Positions 7,853 to 15,366 are shown, counted from the stretch's first letter. The stretch: DNA of 19,125 bases from an uncultured Collinsella sp. (GCA_900544755.1 UQWQ01000039.1:1-19125); one strand, 5' to 3'. Translations and numbers: made by a program. The notes: generated from the sequence alone by a model not told the origin.

Positions 7853-8953
7853 TTACTCATCCATGAGATAGTAGTGGCCCAGTGCGTCTGCACCCAGAAT
7901 GGCGTTTGCGACCATCTCGGGCGTCACCTCAAACGGCATATTGCACATGGTGTCATTGGGCGCGCAGGCGGCCTCGGCAACAATCATGGCCTGTTCGCGC
8001 GTAAGCTCGGCAACGCCAAGTTCCTTCATCGTGACCGGCAGGCCCAGCTCAATGCAGAAGCCCAAGACTTCCTCGAGTTTCTCAGTCGGAGCATCCTCGA
8101 GTACCAGCTGAACGATGGTGCCAAAGGCGACCTTCTCGCCGTGATACATGCCGTGGCACTCGGGCAGCATCGTCAGGCCATTGTGGATGGCATGAGCAGC
8201 AGCAAGGCCCGAGCTCTCAAAGCCAATGCCCGAAAGCAGCGTATTGGCCTCGATGATATGCTCGACTGCAGGCGTGAGCGCACCCTTCTCCAGCGCGACC
8301 TTGGCCTTGACGCCATCGGCCATAAGCGTCTCGTAGCAGAGCTTGGCGAGCGCCAGACCGGCCATGCCGCCCTTGCCGCCAGCGCAGGTGCCACCGTCGG
8401 CATCATGCGTCGCCTGGGCCTCAAAGTAGGTTGCGAGCGCATCGCCCATACCGGAAACCGTCAGGCGCACCGGGCTCGCCGCGATAACCGTCGTATCCAT
8501 CAGGACAATGTTGGGGTTTGCCTTAAGGAAGAGATATTTATCGAACTGGCCATCGTCGGTGTAGAGCACCGAAAGCGCCGAACACGGGGCATCGGTCGAA
8601 GCAATGGTGGGGCAAATGATAACCGGGGACTCCAGGTAATAGGCGACGGCCTTCGCGGTGTCGAGGATCTTGCCGCCACCGACGCCGACGATGATGTCGC
8701 AACCGTTGTCGCGAGCGAGCGCGACCAGGCGATCGACCTCACCCTTGGAGCACTCGCCGTCAAAGTCCTCAAACAGCAGCTCGGCCTTAGCCTCGGCAAA
8801 ACCGCCCTCGATCTTGGCACCGACGCGCTTCTTGCCCGAAGGCGTCACGATGACGAGGGCCTTAGCGCCGAGCGGCTCGACATAGGAGCCGAGCTTGGCG
8901 AGCTCGTCCGGACCCTGGATGTACTTGCTGGGGCTATTGAAAATTGCAGCCAT
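7853..8953 (-). CDS. gldA: Glycerol dehydrogenase
   Basis: NAD-dependent oxidation of glycerol to dihydroxyacetone (or the reverse), in the cytoplasm. The 366-aa length and ligand numbering equal those of E. coli GldA: the NAD motif VGVGGGKILDTAK (89-101), STDAPCSALSVLY with D121 near the substrate, and zinc ligands D171 (GMGDALATYFEA), H254 (AAAHAIHNGL) and H271 (YHGEKVAFG). The start ATG at 8953 has a weak upstream site (GGGA). Only 17 bases separate that ATG from the end of the T-run of the terminator belonging to the upstream alcohol dehydrogenase gene. A full promoter therefore cannot fit between them, and gldA must be read from a promoter in the adh 3' end or by read-through. Its own terminator follows the stop directly. 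Confidence 0.95.
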   Translation of the reverse strand: MAAIFNSPSKYIQGPDELAKLGSYVEPLGAKALVIVTPSGKKRVGAKIEGGFAEAKAELLFEDFDGECSKGEVDRLVALARDNGCDIIVGVGGGKILDTAKAVAYYLESPVIICPTIASTDAPCSALSVLYTDDGQFDKYLFLKANPNIVLMDTTVIAASPVRLTVSGMGDALATYFEAQATHDADGGTCAGGKGGMAGLALAKLCYETLMADGVKAKVALEKGALTPAVEHIIEANTLLSGIGFESSGLAAAHAIHNGLTMLPECHGMYHGEKVAFGTIVQLVLEDAPTEKLEEVLGFCIELGLPVTMKELGVAELTREQAMIVAEAACAPNDTMCNMPFEVTPEMVANAILGADALGHYYLMDE

Positions 8954-8970
8954 AACTATCCCATTCTCTA

Positions 8971-9015
8971 AAAGAAAAAAGAAAGGGGCTCCGTACAGAT
9001 ACGTGCGGAGCCCCT
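8971..9015 (-). terminator. Rho-independent terminator of the iron alcohol dehydrogenase gene
   Basis: On the minus strand the arms 9003-9015 and 8984-8996 pair over 13 bp (AGGGGCTCCG core, one G-T wobble) around the loop 8997-9002. They are followed by a T-rich run interrupted by single Cs (complement of 8971-8983). It starts 22 bases after the adh stop. Since gldA begins at 8953, this structure also sits in the gldA leader and could act as an attenuator. Confidence 0.92.
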
Positions 9016-9036
9016 AGTTACGATAACAAGAGTCGA

Positions 9037-10260
9037 TTAGAAATCGATGTCGGTGTCGTAGTAGCAGGCCTTGAGGATCTTCTCGAAGTCGGCAGCCTTG
9101 GTCTCACGCGGGTTCTCGGGCGTGCAGGCGTCGGTCTCGGCGTTCGCAGCGATCTCGGGCAGCTTGGCGAGGAACTCCTCCTCGGAAACCATCTGCGGGT
9201 TCTCGGCGTCGACCTTCACGCCACCATTCGCGTAATCCTTGATGGACTGCGGAATGTTGAGCTGGTCGTTGAGATCGCGAATCTTCTGGACGAGCGCAGC
9301 GATGAGCTCCTCGTTGGTCTCGCCGGGAAGGTGCAGGATCTCCTTGGCCACGTAAGCGTAACGCTCAGCAGCACGCGGGTCCTTGGAGTTCCACTGGATT
9401 ACCTTGCCCAGGTACATGGCGTTAGCGGCACCGTGGATGATGTGGCCGTTCTCGAAGGCAGCACCGGTCTTGTGAGCCATGGAGTGAACGATGCCGAGCA
9501 GGCCCGAGGAGAAGGCGATACCGGCGATGCACTGAGCCTCGTGCATGTGCTGACGGGCCTCATGGTCGCCAGCATAGGACTTGGGCAGCCACTCGACGAT
9601 CTCGCGGATGCCGTGCAGGGCGTTGGCGTCGGTGAACATAGAGGCGCAGGTGGAAACGTAGGCCTCCATGCAGTGGGTCAGAGCATCCATGCCGGTGTGG
9701 GCGCACAGCTTGGCGGGCATGGTGTAGGTGAGCTCGGGGTCGACGATGGCGACATCAGGGGTGATGTTGAAGTCGGCCAGCGGGTACTTGATGCCCTTGG
9801 CGTAGTCGGTAATGACGGAGAACGCGGTGACCTCGGTAGCGGTGCCGGAGGTAGAGGAGATGGCGCAGAAATGAGCCTTCTGACGCAGCTCGGGGAAGCT
9901 GAACGGCTGGATGATGTTATCGAAGGACTCCTCGGGATACTCGTAGAAGACCCACATGGCCTTAGCGGCATCGATGGGCGAGCCGCCGCCGATGGCGATA
10001 ATCCAGTCGGGCTCGAACTCGCGCATGGCCTCGGCGCCCTTCATGACCGTCTCGATGGACGGGTCGGACTCGACGCCCTCGAACAGCTTGACCTCGAAAC
10101 CGCCTTCCTTAAGGTCGTTCTCGACGTCCTGCAGGAACCCGCCGCGGCGCATAGAGCTGCCGCCAGAAACGATGATGGCCTTCTTGCCCTTGAGGTTCTT
10201 CACCTCGTGGCGAGCGCCCTCACCAAAGTACAGATCGCGAGGATTGGTAAAACGTCCCAT
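9037..10260 (-). CDS. Iron-containing alcohol dehydrogenase
   Basis: A 407-aa group III (iron-dependent) NAD(P) alcohol dehydrogenase, interconverting an aldehyde and an alcohol during fermentation. The substrate is not readable from sequence: ethanol, butanol, 1,3-propanediol or lactaldehyde are all possible. The nucleotide motif GGGSPIDAAK is at 91-100. Metal ligands by family position are D192 and H196 (GMDALTHCMEAY), H263 (HSMAHKTG) and H276 (HIIHGAAN). SSTSGTATEVT at 135-145 is the usual substrate/cofactor loop. The ATG at 10260 has a perfect AGGAGG site eight bases away; an ATG 51 bases further up (10311) lacks one. The C-terminal region is slightly longer than in FucO and ends in a DF tail. 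Strong codon bias and a strong ribosome site suggest high expression. A 9-bp-arm palindrome lies just upstream. Confidence 0.93.
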   Translation of the reverse strand: MGRFTNPRDLYFGEGARHEVKNLKGKKAIIVSGGSSMRRGGFLQDVENDLKEGGFEVKLFEGVESDPSIETVMKGAEAMREFEPDWIIAIGGGSPIDAAKAMWVFYEYPEESFDNIIQPFSFPELRQKAHFCAISSTSGTATEVTAFSVITDYAKGIKYPLADFNITPDVAIVDPELTYTMPAKLCAHTGMDALTHCMEAYVSTCASMFTDANALHGIREIVEWLPKSYAGDHEARQHMHEAQCIAGIAFSSGLLGIVHSMAHKTGAAFENGHIIHGAANAMYLGKVIQWNSKDPRAAERYAYVAKEILHLPGETNEELIAALVQKIRDLNDQLNIPQSIKDYANGGVKVDAENPQMVSEEEFLAKLPEIAANAETDACTPENPRETKAADFEKILKACYYDTDIDF

Positions 10261-10760
10261 ACTGTGCCTCCTAAACAAGCCCCTCTTAGACTTGCGTATA
10301 TAACGGAGCACCCGATTGGCTCCGTTAGGACCGTTTTGCGCGTTGCCGGCGATGACAATGCGCGATGTCTAAACGTCTCAACGCTCAGACAAACACTATT
10401 CTACCGTTCTGGTTGGTCAGTTATTCACCTAAAGCCGACAATGATGAAACGTTTTTTCTATCCCTGAAGACCCTTGTGGGGCATTCATACTCCCAAGCTG
10501 GGCAAACGTTTTATCAAGGTTGACCACATATCCCGGGCAGGACGGTGCTCCTCCAAAATGTGCCCCGTTCGCCGCCAAAAATCGACCGTTTGCGGCACCG
10601 TGATACCACTCGGTCGTCCAAGGTGCCGACATTTGTGCGACATCCGTCTTCGTGGTGCAAAGGTGCAAGTCCAAGTGCGGCACCCCCGGTGTGCCACATG
10701 CGGGTAAACTAGAACCTTATATAGAGACATTTGAACCCTAACCGCAGCAAAGGAGGCCCC
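10261..10760. other. 500-bp intergenic region between adh and the plus-strand operon
   Basis: Divergent promoter region with no convincing gene. Open frames of 77-84 codons exist on both strands but have no ribosome site and no family-like sequence. It contains the 10301-10327 palindrome and two copies of the self-complementary octamer AAACGTTT (10447-10454 and 10504-10511, centres 57 bp apart). AAAGGAGG at 10749-10756 belongs to the next gene. A possible plus-strand -10 (TAAACT, 10705-10710) lacks a clear -35. Confidence 0.6.
10301..10327. promoter_or_regulatory. Palindrome in the promoter region of the alcohol dehydrogenase gene
   Basis: TAACGGAGC at 10301-10309 and GCTCCGTTA at 10319-10327 are exact reverse complements around a 9-base spacer. 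On the minus strand the sequence TTATAT, a plausible -10, overlaps its promoter-proximal end, about 40 bases before the adh start codon. It could be an operator or a leader hairpin. It is not a Rex-type site (no TTGTGA/TCACAA). Confidence 0.5.
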
Positions 10761-11837
10761 ATGGCATTCGATCCCATTCAAGAGGATTGCCATCGCCTCG
10801 TTCTTGAGGCCTTGCGCCGCGACAATATCCCGCTCACCGACGGTGCCGCCGTAGAGCGTCTGATGGAACAATTCACCCGCAACCCTGCACCGCTCATCGT
10901 GCACGACCGCGACCGCGCCGGGCACCTCATTGCCAAGGTGGTCGAGGCTGTCGACTACCGCATCCCCTTTATCCCCGACGACGCCCAGGCAGAGCAAGAA
11001 GAAGCCGCAGCCGAGAACATGCTTCGCGAGGCGGCCGCGCTCGATCCGACCAACTGGGACGCTCAGCGAATGCTGTGCGCCCTCACCGCCAACTCCAACG
11101 AGGAGTACGTACAGTACCTGGTATCCAAGCGCGATGAAGTCGAGCACGACCTGGCGCTCAAGATTGCCTCGGCGCAGGACCCCTACGAGCGTGAGGCCGC
11201 AGGCGACCTGACCCGCCGCCCCTACCTGCGCTGGCTTGCCGCCTTAGCATCGCGCGCCCTCATTAGCGGCCGTTACCGCATGTCGCTGGATGCCGCGAAT
11301 CGCAGCCTGGACTTTGCGCCCGACGACCCCGCCGGCGTCCGCCACACCGCGATGCTCGCCATGGCAAAGCTCGAGTACCCCGCCGAGGAGCTCAAGCGCT
11401 TTCGCTCTGCCCACTCCGTGCCCTATCTCACCAACACGCCGCTGCGCCGTCGTCCCAAGGATGCGGAGCGTGACTTGGACCCGTGGACGCTCATCGCGCT
11501 GATGAGCGCTGCCTGGCGCGAGCTGGACTACGAGGGTGCCGAGCACTACCTGCGCATCCTTGCACGCTCGTGCCCGCACGCAGCCGAGGCACTCTACTTC
11601 CAAACCGAGTTTCCCGATGGCGTCTATGCCCGCGTCAACGTGGGTGTGGGCTCCACCGACGAGCTTGTCCTTGCGCTGTCCGAGGCGACGCCGGTGCTGC
11701 AAGAGGGCCTGGGCGCCCCCGACAACGGCAGCTTTGCCGCCTGGGTCGCCACCAGCGATATCGTGCGTTCCCAGATCGACGAACGAATCCTGCGGGCGGC
11801 CGAGCAGGGCTTGCCGTTTAAGGGAGGAGACCTCTAA
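10761..11837 (+). CDS. Helical TPR-like protein of unknown function, paralogue A
   Basis: A 358-aa soluble protein with no signal peptide or membrane segment, predicted almost wholly helical. I do not recognise a named family. Segments such as MLREAAALDPTNWDAQRML (87-105) and SLDAANRSLDFAPDDPAGV (175-193) have the spacing and the small/aromatic pattern of TPR helices, so it probably is a protein-binding scaffold. It aligns along most of its length with the next gene product: LDPTNWDAQ with RIDAHVLDAQ, YLRWLAALASRALISGRYR with LIGWLHTLEAISQLCMASARYR, DPWTLIALMSAAWRELDY with SPWYLLARTILLFKTNK. The ATG at 10761 follows AAAGGAGG by four bases. Its TAA overlaps the next ATG (TAATG), implying translational coupling. 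It is the first gene of an apparent operon ending with the MurT-GatD fusion. Confidence 0.85.
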   Translation: MAFDPIQEDCHRLVLEALRRDNIPLTDGAAVERLMEQFTRNPAPLIVHDRDRAGHLIAKVVEAVDYRIPFIPDDAQAEQEEAAAENMLREAAALDPTNWDAQRMLCALTANSNEEYVQYLVSKRDEVEHDLALKIASAQDPYEREAAGDLTRRPYLRWLAALASRALISGRYRMSLDAANRSLDFAPDDPAGVRHTAMLAMAKLEYPAEELKRFRSAHSVPYLTNTPLRRRPKDAERDLDPWTLIALMSAAWRELDYEGAEHYLRILARSCPHAAEALYFQTEFPDGVYARVNVGVGSTDELVLALSEATPVLQEGLGAPDNGSFAAWVATSDIVRSQIDERILRAAEQGLPFKGGDL

Positions 11838-12868
11838 TGGATCCGAGCGTCTACCTGGAGCGCGCCTATGTTGCGTCGCACCCCGAACTCACCGATGCAG
11901 CACGCGAGCTTGTCCATAACGACGTGAGCGTCAACCCTCACAAGTATGCGCAGACCGAGCACGCCCAGGCGCTGCTGTCCTATGCCGGCGTTCACCGCCA
12001 CCTGCTCGACGAGCTTCATCGCATCGAGGACATGGGAAGCGACGAGGAGTTTGAGCAGACGCGCAACCGCCTGTTCGATGACATGCGCGATGAGCTGCTC
12101 AAGATCGTCCGCATCGATGCGCATGTCCTCGATGCCCAGCTGCTCGCCATCATTTTGGCGGACACGCCCGTCGACGCCTGCCTGGGCGACCTGATGAAGC
12201 TCGAGGCCACCACGGCCGACTACCTGCAGCAAAGCGTGCCCGGGTTTGACATGGATGCCCCGCACTACTGGGCCAACAGAGTGCTGGCAGACGGCGTGAC
12301 AGCTGCCGACCTCACCGTAAGCGAGCCGGCTTTAATCGGGTGGCTCCACACACTCGAGGCCATCTCGCAGCTGTGCATGGCGAGCGCTCGTTACCGTGCT
12401 GCCGCCAACTATTCTCGCCGCGTTCTTAAGGCAGAAGGCTATCCCACCCGAGCTGCAGGCACCGTGCTGCTCGCCCTCGCTCGCCTGGAAGACGAGGACG
12501 GCTTTTTTGCCCTGGCCCACCAGCTCGAGGAACAGATGGGGGCCGATGTCCTCGAGGATTCCCCCTGGTACCTACTCGCCCGCACGATCCTGCTGTTCAA
12601 AACAAACAAGATACGCCCGGCGACACGCGCGCTGCGCGAGTTTGCCAACCGCTGCGAGGGCGGCGCGTTCTTTTTGCTGAACCCCATGTATCAGACGCCG
12701 TACCTTCCCTGCCGGCCCGAACCGCACGACCCCTGGGACCTTTCGCATCAGGCAGTTTGGGAAGCCGACGGCATTATCTCGGATACTCCCGACTTTGCCC
12801 CCTGGGCCAACGCTTGCGAAGACGTATCGCAGCTTGCCCAGGAATTTGCGCGCCGTTACGGCTTTTAA
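11837..12868 (+). CDS. Helical TPR-like protein of unknown function, paralogue B
   Basis: A 343-aa soluble, mostly helical protein, homologous by eye to the preceding gene product. Shared landmarks in the same order are a LDAQ helix near residue 98, a W-x6-A helix pair ending ARYRAAANYSRRVL (184-197), a following LLALARLED helix (211-219), and SPWYLLARTILLF (242-254) with a conserved cysteine at the end of its helix pair (C273 here, C271 in A). The N-terminal part and the proline-rich stretch 284-300 (PMYQTPYLPCRPEPHDPW) are less alike. The ATG overlaps the stop of gene A by one base, with AGGGAGGAG upstream. The MurT-GatD gene starts 45 bases after its stop with no terminator between. The function is unknown; a scaffold or regulator for the downstream enzyme is conceivable from context only. 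Confidence 0.85.
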   Translation: MDPSVYLERAYVASHPELTDAARELVHNDVSVNPHKYAQTEHAQALLSYAGVHRHLLDELHRIEDMGSDEEFEQTRNRLFDDMRDELLKIVRIDAHVLDAQLLAIILADTPVDACLGDLMKLEATTADYLQQSVPGFDMDAPHYWANRVLADGVTAADLTVSEPALIGWLHTLEAISQLCMASARYRAAANYSRRVLKAEGYPTRAAGTVLLALARLEDEDGFFALAHQLEEQMGADVLEDSPWYLLARTILLFKTNKIRPATRALREFANRCEGGAFFLLNPMYQTPYLPCRPEPHDPWDLSHQAVWEADGIISDTPDFAPWANACEDVSQLAQEFARRYGF

Positions 12869-12913
12869 CGGCACAATCGCCACGACCATGTCATTTACGT
12901 TAGGAACGACTTC

Positions 12914-15091
12914 ATGAACTTCCGCTCATCTCTCGCCTGCACCTCGAGCGATATCGCCCGCTGGGGGCTGCGCTCTGTCCTCAAACGCCAGGGCGGCGTA
13001 CTTCCCGGCCGCATCGCCATGAAGATCAACCCCGAGCTGCTAAGCGACCTCGCGAGCCTGGTCGACCGCAGCGTGGTGATCACCGGCACCAACGGCAAGA
13101 CCACCACCTCCAACCTCATCGCCGACGCCGTTGCTGCCAGCAGTGCTACCGTGGTGTGCAACCGTGCCGGCAACAATATGGAGCCTGGTGTGGTGGGTGC
13201 TCTGCTCGAGGCCCGCGGCGGCCTTAAGCACACCAGCAGCGGCAAGCGCGTGGGCGTTTTTGAGTGCGACGAGCTCTACACCGTACGCGTTCTGCCCAGG
13301 CTCAAACCGACGTACTTTGTGCTGCTCAACCTGTTCCGCGACCAGCTAGACCGCTACGGCGAGATCGACCATACCCAAGACGTCATCGCCCATGCGTTGG
13401 AGCTCTCTCCGACGACAACGCTCATCTACAACGCCGACGATCCGCTGTGCGCCTCGATCGCCGCGCGCGTCCCCAACACGAGCATCGCCTTTGGCATCGA
13501 CGGCGCCACGGGCACCGAGTCCGACCGCATTAGCGACTCGCGTTTTTGCTCGCAGTGCAACGCCCCGCTGGAATACGACTATGTGCAGTACGGACAGCTG
13601 GGCGCCTATCATTGCCCTTCGTGCGGCTGGGGTCGCCCCGCGCTGCTCCGCCGCGTGACGGGCGTTGAGCTCGGCTGCGACGGCTACGGCTTTGACCTGG
13701 CCTTTGGACCCGAGGCCAACGCGCCCGCCGTGCACATCGCCACGCGCTACAACGGCCTGTACATGGTCTATAACGTCGCCGCCGCCTTCTTTGCCGCACA
13801 CGAGCTGGGCGTGAACACGGCGCTTCTACAGCCTACGCTTAATGCCTACGTGCCCGCCGGCGGACGCATGGGCCGCTGGGATATTGCCGGCCGCACCGTC
13901 GAGGCCAACCTGGCCAAGAATCCCGTGGGCTTCGATCGCCAGATCCAGTCCATTAAAACGGCAGGTGGCAGGCTCTGCGCTTTCTTCCTCAATGACAACG
14001 ACGCCGACGGCCACGATGTCTCGTGGATCTACGACGTCGACTTCGAGCGCATCGCCGATACCCCGGGGCTTGTCGCCTTTGCCGGCGGCACGCGTGCACA
14101 CGATATGCAGGTGCGCCTCAAGTACGCCGGCATCGACGCCGCCATTATCTCGGACGTCGCGCAGGCAATTGGCGCCATGGCAGACGAGGCCGCCGATGAC
14201 ACCTTCTACGCCGTCGCCAACTACACGGCCTTCCCGCCGCTGGTCAAAGAACTCGACGGGCTGAAGGGTGCCGATGCAGCCACGGTTGCCGCCCGCGCCG
14301 CAGTCCGCGCCGACGGCAGCGCTCTTCCTGTCGGTATCGCGCCAGTCGAGCTCTCGCGCCCGCTGCGCATCGTCTACCTGTATCCCGATGCCCTCAACCT
14401 CTATGGCGACGGCGGCAACGTCATCGCCCTCGAGCGCCGCTGCGCCTGGCGCGGCATCCCCGTTCGCGTGGATGAGGTCCGCATGGGCGAGGTGCTCGAT
14501 CTGCATGATGCCGATATCGTCATGATGGGCGGCGGATCCGATCGCGACCAGCTAGCCGTGGCACACGAGCTGCTCGCCCAAAAAGACAAGGTCGCAGCCT
14601 ATGTTGAGGACGGCGGTTCGCTGCTCGCCATCTGCGGCAGCTATCAGCTGCTCGGCCGTTCGTACTATATGGGCGAAAATCGCATCGAGGGCCTGGGCGT
14701 CATTGCCGCCGAGACCGTACGCGGCTCCGACCGCCTGATCGGCAACGTCGCCGTCAAGACCGACCTGGCACCCGAGCCCTTTGTGGGATTCGAGAACCAC
14801 GGTGGCCGCACGCTTTTGGACGCCGATGCCACGCCGCTCGGAACGTCCGTCGTCACGGGCACCGGCAACAACGGCGACGATGGCTTTGAGGGTCTCATCT
14901 ACAAGGGTGTCATCGGCACGTACCTGCATGGCCCGGCGCTGCCCAAGAACCCCGAACTCGCCGACTGGCTCATCGCGCACGCCCTCGAGCGCCGTGGCGA
15001 CACACAGGCCGCCGCCATGGTGCCGCTCAAACCCCTCGACGACACCTACGAGCACGCCGCCCACGACGCCGCCATGAAGCTCCTCCCCTAA
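12914..15091 (+). CDS. Fused lipid II isoglutaminyl synthase, MurT-GatD in one polypeptide
   Basis: Predicted to amidate the alpha-carboxyl of D-Glu in lipid II to D-isoglutamine at the cytoplasmic membrane face, using ATP and glutamine. Residues 1-445 are MurT: Mur-ligase P-loop GTNGKTTT (58-65), a four-cysteine zinc ribbon inserted in the ATPase domain (C212, C215, C234, C237), and the DUF1727 domain with HDVSWIYDVDF, where D368 matches the catalytic aspartate of S. aureus MurT. Residues about 483-700 are GatD: LNLYGDGGNVIALE, GGGSDRDQ, nucleophile C574 in LAICGSYQLLG, GFENHGGRT, and H672 in GTYLHGP. A 35-residue Ala-rich linker (446-482) joins them. In S. aureus and S. pneumoniae these are two proteins. 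The reading frame is continuous without a stop or slippery join. The ATG at 12914 follows AGGAA. It is the last gene of the operon with paralogues A and B. Confidence 0.95.
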   Translation: MNFRSSLACTSSDIARWGLRSVLKRQGGVLPGRIAMKINPELLSDLASLVDRSVVITGTNGKTTTSNLIADAVAASSATVVCNRAGNNMEPGVVGALLEARGGLKHTSSGKRVGVFECDELYTVRVLPRLKPTYFVLLNLFRDQLDRYGEIDHTQDVIAHALELSPTTTLIYNADDPLCASIAARVPNTSIAFGIDGATGTESDRISDSRFCSQCNAPLEYDYVQYGQLGAYHCPSCGWGRPALLRRVTGVELGCDGYGFDLAFGPEANAPAVHIATRYNGLYMVYNVAAAFFAAHELGVNTALLQPTLNAYVPAGGRMGRWDIAGRTVEANLAKNPVGFDRQIQSIKTAGGRLCAFFLNDNDADGHDVSWIYDVDFERIADTPGLVAFAGGTRAHDMQVRLKYAGIDAAIISDVAQAIGAMADEAADDTFYAVANYTAFPPLVKELDGLKGADAATVAARAAVRADGSALPVGIAPVELSRPLRIVYLYPDALNLYGDGGNVIALERRCAWRGIPVRVDEVRMGEVLDLHDADIVMMGGGSDRDQLAVAHELLAQKDKVAAYVEDGGSLLAICGSYQLLGRSYYMGENRIEGLGVIAAETVRGSDRLIGNVAVKTDLAPEPFVGFENHGGRTLLDADATPLGTSVVTGTGNNGDDGFEGLIYKGVIGTYLHGPALPKNPELADWLIAHALERRGDTQAAAMVPLKPLDDTYEHAAHDAAMKLLP

Positions 15092-15097
15092 CGCCCC

Positions 15098-15136
15098 AAC
15101 CACCACAAAGGGGACAGGTACCTTTGTGGTGGTTTT
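15098..15136 (+). terminator. Hairpin after the MurT-GatD gene, terminator and possible repeat copy
   Basis: AACCACCACAAAGG (15098-15111) pairs perfectly with 15121-15134 around a 9-base loop, and the stem runs into TTTT (15133-15136). It begins six bases after the stop codon, so it fits a short terminator. The loop and right arm carry the pattern GGGG-N-CAGGT-NNN-TTTG (15110-15126), also seen in the palindrome at 7738-7798, so it may be a member of a dispersed repeat family used as a terminator. Confidence 0.75.
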
Positions 15137-15173
15137 CCAGTTTGCCAACGATATACGCGCCGGCAAAAAAGTC

Positions 15174-15182
15174 TGCTATACT
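15174..15182 (+). promoter_or_regulatory. Extended -10 promoter element of tRNA-Glu
   Basis: TGC followed by TATACT (15177-15182) is a good extended -10 box, placing transcription start near 15189, four bases before the mature tRNA 5' end. No consensus -35 is visible at the expected distance. Confidence 0.6.
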
Positions 15183-15192
15183 CTTTCCCGCT

Positions 15193-15269
15193 GTCCCCAT
15201 CGTCTAGCGGCCAAGGACGCCACCCTTTCAAGGTGGATATCGCGGGTTCGAATCCCGCTGGGGGCACCA
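15193..15269 (+). tRNA. tRNA-Glu(TTC)
   Basis: A complete cloverleaf can be folded. Acceptor GTCCCCA pairs with TGGGGGC (one G-U). The D-arm region is GTCTAGCGGCCAAGGAC. The anticodon stem CCACC/GGTGG encloses the loop CTTTCAA with anticodon TTC, and the T-arm is GCGGG-TTCGAAT-CCCGC. The discriminator A is followed by an encoded CCA (15267-15269). It has its own -10 box and a terminator 13 bases downstream, so it is a single-tRNA transcription unit. Confidence 0.97.
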
Positions 15270-15281
15270 CAGAATCTGAGA

Positions 15282-15312
15282 AGCCCGTTACCAATTCGGT
15301 AGCGGGCTTTTT
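15282..15312 (+). terminator. Rho-independent terminator of tRNA-Glu
   Basis: AGCCCGTTACC (15282-15292) pairs with GGTAGCGGGCT (15298-15308) over 11 bp with one G-T wobble and a 5-base loop, followed by TTTTT at 15308-15312. Confidence 0.93.
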
Positions 15313-15325
15313 GCTACCCATACGC

Positions 15326-15340
15326 CGGGATTCGAACCCC
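15326..15340 (-). other. Orphan tRNA T-arm-like sequence in inverted orientation
   Basis: On the minus strand it reads GGGGTTCGAATCCCG, a typical tRNA T-arm. It shares 14 identical bases (GGGTTCGAATCCCG) with the T-arm of tRNA-Glu 70 bases upstream, but in the opposite orientation. No acceptor stem, anticodon arm or CCA can be built around it, so it is not a tRNA gene. It may be a decayed tRNA fragment or attachment-site remnant, or chance given the near-palindromic core. Confidence 0.45.
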
Positions 15341-15366
15341 GAAGGCATAAAATCACACTGTCATCC

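Noticed and set aside
10429..10707. Small genes in the adh-operon gap (77 and 84 codons on opposite strands)
   Set aside because: No ribosome site, unusual composition, and no recognisable protein features; left as intergenic.
15088..15348. 86-codon minus-strand frame containing PPAGFEPAIS
   Set aside because: It is the antisense reading of tRNA-Glu, a well-known false gene pattern.
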